Source of the DNA: Clostridium_S neuense
GTDB taxonomy: Bacteria; Bacillota; Clostridia; Clostridiales; Clostridiaceae
Length of the DNA: 64,000 nucleotides
Direction of reading: 5' to 3'
Assembly: GCF_045310695.1 (NCBI RefSeq)
Contig: NZ_JBJIAA010000014.1
Span: 62,001-126,000, forward strand
Positions 47,581-54,410 of the stretch are shown here, in pieces. The notes beneath the pieces are model-generated. The model saw nothing but the letters and a program-made list of their open reading frames with translations. It made no database searches and was not told the DNA's origin. The translations under genes were made by a program, and so were the position numbers. How positions within the stretch are numbered: the stretch's first letter is position 1; every line of letters starts with the position of its first letter.

Positions 47581-48223
47581 TTATTGTCCAGAAACCATAG
47601 TTCCAACATCTTTTCCATATTCAAAACTGTCCTCTGGAAGCCAATTGTTACCCTTTAAAACAAATTTAAAAGATTTTTCCTTAGTTGCAGTTGTTGGCTT
47701 GGCAGCATTTAAATCTTTTTCAAGTTCATCTATATAAGCTTTTGCAAATTCTTGTCTTACCTTAATTACATCTGTAAGCTACATAGCTTGTACTTTCGCA
47801 AGTGCATCACTTTGTGCCTTTTGAGCAATAGAAGGTAATTCTATATATGTTGTCTTAATACTAACTGTTGCTGTTTTTGATTCATCAGATGACTTTGTTG
47901 TTACTGTAACCTTCTTTAAAGCATTTTGATATGCTGCATATATTCTATCACATTGACTATCGTTTATTATCAAATTTTGTTTTACAAATCCATCTTTAAA
48001 AATCTTTGTAAATTCATCTTTTTCTGCTTTTGCTGCTTTATTTATATCACTTTGATCCGATATTATTTTTGATACATCACTTTTATCACCTTTTATGAAA
48101 AAGTTAAATAGTATCTTTGCTGATTCATCAGCTTTCACCTTAGGTCCACCACAACCGATTAACATTGCTGGAATTAATAGTAATATAACTATCATTCCAA
48201 GACTTTTTTTTAATATTTCTCAT
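47581..48223 (-). pseudogene. Third DUF5105-like lipoprotein, two lesions
   Basis: Closest to the gene at 46695. An ATG at 48223 behind GGAGGGGGAG gives MRNIKK, then a run of eight A (seven expected) shifts the frame out of the signal peptide. The correct frame continues MIVILLLIPAMLIGC. After DALAKVQAM an in-frame TAG (47779-47781) interrupts the protein, which continues LTDVIKVRQEFAKAYIDELE and ends at 47581. A slipped homopolymer could in principle be a phase-variable switch, but the second lesion favours decay. Confidence 0.8.
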
Positions 48224-48648
48224 ATATTCTCCCCCTCCATTAAATATACATTTTGGTATATTTAACTTTTTTATAAATATCATACCTAAAAATCTTAACA
48301 TTAAATTCATAAACCGTCAATATTTATTTAATACTTTTTTTAATTCAATTAAAATTTAAGTAATATTTGTGATTTTATCATATGAAAACAAGTACATTTT
48401 GCATATTTTTTCCCATATTGAAAAATATATTGAATATCTCCAAATAATATGATACAAAAATAAAAAAAATGTCCTTTACTTATGTCAATAAAACATTAGG
48501 CACAGTAAAAGGTACATTTACTAAAATTTCAAGTATCAAACAACTTATATTGGAATTTAGAGCAAAATACGATAAGGGTTTCAATTCACATTACTAATTA
48601 AAACCCTTAACTTCTTAAACATCAATTTCAATACTTGAGGCAGTTTAT
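48224..48648. other. Intergenic region with two hairpins
   Basis: No gene is seen. A hairpin aagggttt (48574-48581) with aaaccctt (48601-48608) lies about 40 bp after the HAD gene stop and has a T-richer minus-strand tail, so it is the likely HAD terminator. A second inverted repeat (cctttact and agtaaaagg) lies at about 48473-48513. The rest is AT-rich and unremarkable. Confidence 0.5.
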
Positions 48649-49296
48649 CTATAGATTGTTGATATCTAACTCATTAAATGCGTTTATAATTCTATCAGCT
48701 TTAGATATATCTTGGTTCCCAGAGTTTAAATTTCTATAGGCTATACACTTCATACCTGCTCTTTTAGCTGCCAAAACCCCATTATGTGAATCCTCTATAA
48801 CAGCACATTCTTGTGGTAAAACACCAAGCTTTTCTGCTGCATATAAAAATATATCTGGCTCTGGTTTACTTCTTTTAACAAAGTCCCCTGTAACTATCTC
48901 ATCAAAATAATCTCTTATTTTAAAGCTGTTTATTATAAACTCTATAACTCTTATAGGAGAAGAGGATGCTAATGCTACTTTATAATTATTTTCGTGCAAA
49001 GCTTTCAAAAGCTCTGGTATATATTCTATTGGCTTTATTGTCATATCTGGAGACGATAAGAATTCGAAAAAACCATTCCTCTCCATTTCAATTAACTCTT
49101 CCACTTTATTATTGAGATTATATTTCTTTTTTATAGTATCCCACATATACTGCGATGTTGTTCCTATAAATTTGCTATACTCCTCATTACTCATAATTAC
49201 TCCAAGTTTTTTAAAAAGCTCCATAGCAAACTCTAAATGTATTGGTTCACTATCTATTATTACACCATCCATATCAAATATTACTGCTTTTATCAT
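48649..49296 (-). CDS. HAD-superfamily phosphatase, beta-phosphoglucomutase-like
   Basis: A 215-residue HAD subfamily IA hydrolase. Motif I FDMDGVIIDSEP, motif II LASSSP, motif III RSKPEPDIFLYAA and motif IV VIEDSHNG are all present. It fits beta-phosphoglucomutase or sugar-phosphate phosphatases, but the substrate cannot be told. The leader is very structured (49322-49427 and 49427-49523). AAAGGTGATGAGCG precedes the ATG. Confidence 0.9.
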   Translation of the reverse strand: MIKAVIFDMDGVIIDSEPIHLEFAMELFKKLGVIMSNEEYSKFIGTTSQYMWDTIKKKYNLNNKVEELIEMERNGFFEFLSSPDMTIKPIEYIPELLKALHENNYKVALASSSPIRVIEFIINSFKIRDYFDEIVTGDFVKRSKPEPDIFLYAAEKLGVLPQECAVIEDSHNGVLAAKRAGMKCIAYRNLNSGNQDISKADRIINAFNELDINNL

Positions 49297-49321
49297 TCGC
49301 TCATCACCTTTCTTATATTTA

Positions 49322-49427
49322 TATAGTGAAACACTACTGCGAAACTTAAACTATTTATATTTGAAAATACCAATTTTCAAAGAATTATGGTGCATAAATA
49401 GTTTGTAGTTTAACTAGTTTCACTATA
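49322..49427 (-). promoter_or_regulatory. Long hairpin in the HAD gene leader
   Basis: Nested arms: tatagtgaaac (49322-49332) with gtttcactata (49417-49427), aaactatttat (49348-49358) with ataaatagttt (49394-49404), and a small inner stem gaaaat/attttc near 49363-49378. It lies 26-131 bp before the HAD start. It could be a leader RNA structure or a palindromic insertion. Confidence 0.55.
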
Positions 49428-49523
49428 GGTAAACGTTTCAACTATTGAAATTCATGTGCACTATAATGCCCATAAGACAGCATTTGGGTGCAAATAAACT
49501 TCAATTTTCAGAGTGTTTTACCT
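49427..49523 (-). promoter_or_regulatory. Conserved ~100-nt hairpin (H3)
   Basis: Outer arms aggtaaa and ttttacct; core ttcatgtgcactataatgcc and gcatttgggtgcaaataaac. It shares the sequence and pairing pattern with H1 (7693-7790) and H2 (51888-51984). It abuts the other hairpin at 49322-49427. Confidence 0.45.
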
Positions 49524-49596
49524 TTAGATAGACAACTTGATAATTTAAATCTTTCACGTTATTCATCTATAAGTGCTTTTTAATTATACACCAAAC

Positions 49597-49653
49597 AAAA
49601 AATATCTGCATCAAAATGCCACAGTATTAGCACTTTGGTACAGATATTTTTTT
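49597..49653. terminator. Bidirectional terminator hairpin
   Basis: Arms at 49597-49619 and 49630-49653 (aaaatatctgcatcaaaatg and catcaaagtg-like complement) end in T-runs on both strands. It is the terminator of the small gene at 49695 and uses the same atgcc/gca-ttggtac core as the H1-H3 hairpins. Confidence 0.65.
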
Positions 49654-49694
49654 GAGGTTTGTAATGGTTACATAACTATTATTTTAATATATTG

Positions 49695-49982
49695 CTATCT
49701 TGCCAATCTTTTTATAAAGTCTTCAACCTTCGTTATTTTGAATATTTCAGTTTTTGGAAGAACTCTTCCAGTTGACTGTGTTGTCATATTAACTTTAATA
49801 TTTACAGGTTGAATATCTCCATTTGTTTTAAGATCTTCATAAAACTTATCATATTTTTCTTGTTCGGTTCCTTCATAACCGCATGCACTAAAGTTTACTC
49901 CGAAATTTGTGGAGGACTTATAATCTATATTAAAATCTTCTGGCTTTCCTGTAATACTTAATTTAAATATTTTCTTAGCCAT
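49695..49982 (-). CDS. Hypothetical small protein, 95 residues
   Basis: A soluble protein of mixed beta/alpha pattern (KIFKLSITGKPEDFNIDYK ... IQPVNIKVNMTTQSTGRVLPKTEIFKITKVEDFIKRL) with no signal peptide or membrane segment. The ribosome site AAGAGGGATAAG and a hairpin terminator support a real gene. No family is recognised. Confidence 0.65.
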   Translation of the reverse strand: MAKKIFKLSITGKPEDFNIDYKSSTNFGVNFSACGYEGTEQEKYDKFYEDLKTNGDIQPVNIKVNMTTQSTGRVLPKTEIFKITKVEDFIKRLAR

Positions 49983-50054
49983 CTTATCCCTCTTTTCGTT
50001 GTTTTTAGTTGTTATTCAAATAGAAATTTCATTTTACATTACTCTTCATTTTCA

Positions 50055-50422
50055 GTGAGGACTGATTTGCGGTTCTCAAATCACATAAACTTGCATGGGG
50101 CTTGGGCGTCAGCCCATTATCCTTCTAGAACTATATTAATATCTTCTCAAAATAACGCCCAAACCCCCAGCTTTAAAGAGACTATTATTTATAAAATTTG
50201 CCCTTATTGTAATGAGGACTGATTTGTGGTTCTCAAATCACATAAACTTGCATGAGGCTTGGGCGTCAGCCCATTATCCTTCTAGAACTATATTAATATC
50301 TTCTCAAAATAACGCCCAAACCCCCAGCTTTAAAGAGACTATTATTTATAAATTTGCCCTTATTGTAATGAGGACTGATTTAGGGTTCTCAAATCACATG
50401 GGCTAACGCCCAAACCCCCAGT
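50055..50422. repeat. 157-bp tandem palindromic repeat, 2.3 copies
   Basis: Units begin at 50056, 50213 and 50369 (tgaggactgattt) with periods of 157 and 156 bp, and the third is truncated. Each full unit has complementary ends cttgggcgt and aacgcccaaac around ttatccttctagaactata. Related fragments occur at 57111-57150 and 61511-61540. It lies directly after the cellobiose IIC gene and may serve as its terminator. Confidence 0.8.
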
Positions 50423-50425
50423 TGT

Positions 50426-51817
50426 TTACATATCAATGCCGTTGTCTGTTGTCTCTATTGATTGTTGTTCTTCCTTAACGTATATTCTATCTTGTGCTTT
50501 AAAGAATGGTAAATAAATCACTGTTGCAATTAACAATATTACTATTTGTAGCAATGCGCCTCGCCAACCAGCAACTAAAAATCCTGATATGATAGGAGGC
50601 GTTGTCCAAGGAGCTTGAACATTGGTAAATGGAGGAACTAAACCAGTATATATAGAAACATAAGTAAGTACACCAGCAATTACAGGCACTAATATAAATG
50701 GTACAAACATAAATGGATTTAACACTATTGGAAGACCAAATAATATTGGTTCATTTATATTGAATAAGCCTGGAACTAATGCAAGTTTTCCAAGTGTCTT
50801 GAATCTTTGAGATTTTCCAAACAAGACCATTGCTAGAACAAGACCTATTGTGATTCCTGAACCAGTCATTGTAATAAAGTTGTCTTGGAACTGTTGAGCT
50901 ACTATATGTGCATTTTTGCCTGCACCAGAAGTTATTAATTTAACTCCTTTATCTATAAGAGCTTGGTTTGATTGACAATTTGCCTGATATATAGCACTCA
51001 TAACGCCTCCAATAAGAGTTGCACCATGAACACCAAACCACCAGAAGAAACATATAATAAATGGTATCGCAATTGCACCACCAAATGAATCTGTTATACC
51101 CTGCATTGGAATTTGAAGTACTTTGTATACCCATTCAGATGCAGTTGCTGCTGTAGCTAAGTGGAATAAGATAAATAGAACAAAAGATCCACATATAAGT
51201 ACTGTTGCTGGAATAAGTGCAGAAAAGGCATTAGCAACACCCTGTGGTACACTTTCAGGCATGTGTATTACAATATCCCTCTTAATAAATATAGAATATA
51301 CATATCCAACAATTAATCCTACAAACATAGCCATTATAAGACCTTTACTAGACATCCAATCTAAAGGAAGAACACCACTGTCTACAGTAAAATGAGTTGC
51401 TTCTTTAAGTTTAAGAGAACCAACTGCAACACCCTTATCAAGAGCTAAATATTGTGGTGAAAGAATTATAAAACATACAATTCCAAGTATTCCAGACGAA
51501 ACCGGATCACAGCCTTCATTTTTTGCATACTGCGAAGCTATTCCAAATACAAATACTAAAGCAAGTATTTTAAATGTTGCTCCATTAACTTGATTAAACG
51601 GAAGTCCCCAATTTGCTCCAAATGTACTTGTCATAAACTTATCCCAAGCATGATTAGGTAGTGGTAGATTTTGTATTAAAAGAAATATAGAACCAATAAC
51701 TGTAAGTGGCATTGCAAGGATAACTCCATCCTTTATTGCCATAATGATTTTTGAGTTGGCAAATTTCATTACGCCAGGTATAAGTTTTTCTTGAATGGTA
51801 TCAACTTTACTACTCAT
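50426..51817 (-). CDS. celB: PTS cellobiose/lactose-family transporter subunit IIC
   Basis: A 463-residue membrane protein with about ten segments and family motifs (GDGVILAMPLTVIGSIFLLIQN-like start, WWFGVHGATLIGG, NINEPILFGLPIVLNP). It imports and phosphorylates cellobiose or related beta-glucosides with the IIA and IIB proteins encoded upstream. It is the last gene of the operon, 247 bp after the GH1 gene, and that gap holds hairpin H2. Ribosome site AAGGGGGAATT. Confidence 0.93.
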   Translation of the reverse strand: MSSKVDTIQEKLIPGVMKFANSKIIMAIKDGVILAMPLTVIGSIFLLIQNLPLPNHAWDKFMTSTFGANWGLPFNQVNGATFKILALVFVFGIASQYAKNEGCDPVSSGILGIVCFIILSPQYLALDKGVAVGSLKLKEATHFTVDSGVLPLDWMSSKGLIMAMFVGLIVGYVYSIFIKRDIVIHMPESVPQGVANAFSALIPATVLICGSFVLFILFHLATAATASEWVYKVLQIPMQGITDSFGGAIAIPFIICFFWWFGVHGATLIGGVMSAIYQANCQSNQALIDKGVKLITSGAGKNAHIVAQQFQDNFITMTGSGITIGLVLAMVLFGKSQRFKTLGKLALVPGLFNINEPILFGLPIVLNPFMFVPFILVPVIAGVLTYVSIYTGLVPPFTNVQAPWTTPPIISGFLVAGWRGALLQIVILLIATVIYLPFFKAQDRIYVKEEQQSIETTDNGIDM

Positions 51818-51887
51818 TTTTTTAATTCCCCCTTAATTGATTTTTTAGAACCTTACATAACCTGAGTATAGTTATGTTTATATATAT

Positions 51888-51984
51888 AGATAAACCGCTT
51901 TAACTATTGAAATTCATGTGCACCAAAATGCCCAGAATACGCATTTTGGTACAAATAAATTTCAAGTTTCAAGGTGGCTTATCT
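51888..51984 (-). promoter_or_regulatory. Conserved ~100-nt hairpin between GH1 and IIC genes (H2)
   Basis: This is the best-paired member of the family: agataaacc/ggcttatct, ttgaaatt/atttcaa and caccaaaatgc/gcattttggta. It shares gcattttggtacaaataaat with H1. It lies inside the predicted operon transcript, so it may control relative expression of the IIC gene or mRNA processing. Confidence 0.55.
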
Positions 51985-52064
51985 TTAATTAAGGAATACT
52001 CCATCTATTTTAAATTATAAATAATTACATATAAAAAACATGAAGTTTCCCTTATAAGCAAGTG

Positions 52065-53468
52065 TTAAATATTTTCTCCTCTTTCTTCTATTACTTTTTT
52101 ATACCAATAGAAGGAAAGTTTCTTTTTTCTTTCTAAATTATTTTTATGGTCTACATATATAAAACCATATTGCTTTTTATATCCATTAAGCCAGCTTAAA
52201 AGATCTATTACAGACCATGCATAGTAGCCTTTAAGGTTTATCCCCTCAGAAATAGCCTTTTTTACTGCCTTTAAATGAGTTTCAATAAATTTTATTCTAG
52301 GTACATCCATTACTTCATCTTCAATTATAGGATCAGCATCTCCCAAACCGTTTTCAGTAATGTATAATTTAATGTCACCATATTCTGATTTTAAAAGTCT
52401 TAAGCCTTCTACGAGTGCATCTGGCGCAATCTCCCAGCCCCATTTCGTATATACTTTATCCTTCATGGAAACTGTTCTGTACGCACCATCAAAAGAAGCA
52501 TTACCTGGTGCCCCGTCACAATGAGCTTTGGCATGTTCCTCTGCATCCACAGTATTTTTAATTACTCTTTGAGGTTGGTAATAATTAAGACCTATAAAAT
52601 CATTTTTAGGCGCAGCTTCCCGTAATATGTTTAACTCTTCTTCAGTCCAAGCTGGTGTCCAGTTGTTTTCCTTTAACTGATCAAGCACATATTTAGGATA
52701 GGTTCCCTTTAAAATAGGATCGTAATACCATGCAATCTCATATTGATTTGCGTGATAGGCTGCAGCCACATTTTCTTTATTATCGTCTACACTAAAGGCT
52801 GGTGAAAATACATGAGTAATTCCTATTTCTCCAAATTGTCTAAGTTTTTTGTATTCAAGCACTGATTTTGCATGTGCAGTAAAAACATTATGTGTTGCCT
52901 CAAAATATTTCTTTACATCATTTATTATGCCTGGTGGATGTGATCCTGTTAAATATCCTTTCTGGCAAAAAACTATTGTTTCATTAAAAGTAATCCAATG
53001 CTTTACCCTGTCTCCAAAAGCTTCAAAGCAAGTTTTTGCATATTTAACAAAAGCATCTACCGTGTGTTTATTTGTCCATCCACCTTTTTCTTCTAAAACA
53101 TTTGGCATGTCCCAGTGGTATAATGTAACAAAAGGAACTATACCATATTTCAAACACTCATTAATTAAGTTGTTATAAAATTCAATTCCTTTTTTATTAA
53201 CTTCACCATCACCATCCGGTATTATTCTTGCCCATGAAACTGAAAATCTGTAAGAATCAAGTCCCATTTCTGCCATAAGCTTTATGTCCTCTTTGTATCT
53301 GTGATAATGATCTACAGCCACATCTCCATTTGTTCCTTCAAAAGTTTTACCAGGTATCTTTGTGAACAAGTCCCAATTACTGATTCCTTTTCCATCTTCA
53401 TTCCATGCTCCTTCTACTTGATATGCAGCCGAAGCAGCACCTAAGAAAAAATCTTTTGGAAATTTCAT
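52065..53468 (-). CDS. GH1 6-phospho-beta-glucosidase
   Basis: A 467-residue GH1 enzyme. Acid/base Glu163 is in TFNET and nucleophile Glu372 in YITENGLG. The N-terminal signature FLGAASAAYQVEGAWNEDGKG is complete. It hydrolyses the phosphorylated disaccharide after PTS uptake. It lies 21 bp after the IIB gene in the sigma-54-type operon IIA-IIB-GH1-IIC. Confidence 0.94.
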   Translation of the reverse strand: MKFPKDFFLGAASAAYQVEGAWNEDGKGISNWDLFTKIPGKTFEGTNGDVAVDHYHRYKEDIKLMAEMGLDSYRFSVSWARIIPDGDGEVNKKGIEFYNNLINECLKYGIVPFVTLYHWDMPNVLEEKGGWTNKHTVDAFVKYAKTCFEAFGDRVKHWITFNETIVFCQKGYLTGSHPPGIINDVKKYFEATHNVFTAHAKSVLEYKKLRQFGEIGITHVFSPAFSVDDNKENVAAAYHANQYEIAWYYDPILKGTYPKYVLDQLKENNWTPAWTEEELNILREAAPKNDFIGLNYYQPQRVIKNTVDAEEHAKAHCDGAPGNASFDGAYRTVSMKDKVYTKWGWEIAPDALVEGLRLLKSEYGDIKLYITENGLGDADPIIEDEVMDVPRIKFIETHLKAVKKAISEGINLKGYYAWSVIDLLSWLNGYKKQYGFIYVDHKNNLERKKKLSFYWYKKVIEERGENI

Positions 53469-53489
53469 TTTTATCCTCCTTGTTTTATG

Positions 53490-53807
53490 TTAGCTTGCCT
53501 TTTTTGCCATCTTCAAAGCAGCTTCTAATACTTTTTCTCCATTGAGCATTCCATAATCTGCCGAATCGATTACACTTACTGGAATTCCCTTTGGATCAAA
53601 TATTCCCTTTGCTTTTGGTAGCATAAATTTAATCTGAGGTCCAAGCAAAACTACATCTGCATCACCTGCATGGTTTATCATCTGTGCCTGTGGAAGTGCA
53701 TCAATTTCAACATCCTCAATATTCTTTGCTTTTGCAGCCTTTTTCATTTTTGTAACTAACATACTTGTTGACATACCAGCACTACAAAATAATAAAATTC
53801 TTATCAT
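53490..53807 (-). CDS. celA: PTS cellobiose/lactose-family subunit IIB
   Basis: A 105-residue phosphocarrier with the phospho-cysteine Cys8 in ILLFCSAGMSTSMLV and LLGPQIKFMLP. It receives phosphate from the IIA encoded 19 bp upstream and passes it to sugar bound to IIC. Ribosome site GGAGGAGATATT. Confidence 0.95.
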   Translation of the reverse strand: MIRILLFCSAGMSTSMLVTKMKKAAKAKNIEDVEIDALPQAQMINHAGDADVVLLGPQIKFMLPKAKGIFDPKGIPVSVIDSADYGMLNGEKVLEAALKMAKKAS

Positions 53808-53826
53808 AATATCTCCTCCATATAAT

Positions 53827-54153
53827 TTATTTTAATTTATCTGATAAAGAATTTATAAGCTTTCTCATTTCAATCATTTCCATAATCATATTTTTCTCAG
53901 ATATCGTTGTCATAAGATGATCTTGAGAATGTACAAATAATACTGAAACCTTTAAAGGCTCTCCACTAGCTTCCTGCTGTAACATTGTGGTTTGAATATC
54001 ATGAGCCTTTCCAATAGCATCATTTGCTTTTTCAATTAAAGGTTCTATTTCATCGTATTTTCCTTCCTTTGCACTATTAAGTGCTTCATATAAGTAACCT
54101 CTAGCATCACCTGAATATATTATTATGTTCATTACTATTTGTTCTATATCCAT
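53827..54153 (-). CDS. celC: PTS cellobiose/lactose-family subunit IIA
   Basis: A 108-residue all-helical IIA. The phospho-histidine is His75 in VLFVHSQDHLM. It is first in the operon, driven by the sigma-54 promoter at 54205-54220. GAGGGGGTTAAA precedes the ATG. Confidence 0.95.
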   Translation of the reverse strand: MDIEQIVMNIIIYSGDARGYLYEALNSAKEGKYDEIEPLIEKANDAIGKAHDIQTTMLQQEASGEPLKVSVLFVHSQDHLMTTISEKNMIMEMIEMRKLINSLSDKLK

Positions 54154-54204
54154 ATTTTAACCCCCTCATAGTTACGGTATATTTTTTATGCCAATATATT
54201 TTAT

Positions 54205-54220
54205 AGCAAATACTGTGCCA
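54205..54220 (-). promoter_or_regulatory. Sigma-54 (-24/-12) promoter of the cel operon
   Basis: Minus strand TGGCACAGTATTTGCT matches TGGCAC-N5-TTGCT exactly, 52-67 bp before the IIA start. The divergent activator gene at 54411 carries a sigma-54 interaction motif. Confidence 0.88.
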
Positions 54221-54279
54221 AACACTAACATAAACATTAAAACCACTATTATTCAGCAATATATAATAAAAAAAATATA

Positions 54280-54331
54280 GTGTTTAAGTTTTTTGTAAGT
54301 GTATTATGTAATTTATAAAGTGTTTAAACAC
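54280..54331. promoter_or_regulatory. Candidate upstream activator sites for the cel operon
   Basis: A perfect 12-bp palindrome gtgtttaaacac (54320-54331) and a half-copy gtgtttaa (54280-54287) lie 60-130 bp upstream of the sigma-54 promoter, the usual place for activator binding. Confidence 0.5.
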
Positions 54332-54346
54332 ATCTTTTAGCAAAAG

Positions 54347-54375
54347 TTGAATTATTTACAATATTGATTTATAAT
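54347..54375 (+). promoter_or_regulatory. Sigma-A-type promoter of the activator gene
   Basis: -35 TTGAAT (54347-54352), 17-bp spacer, -10 TATAAT (54370-54375), 36 bp before the ATG at 54411. Confidence 0.6.
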
Positions 54376-54410
54376 TTAGCTATTATAATGTTAAGTATAG
54401 GGGTGATATC

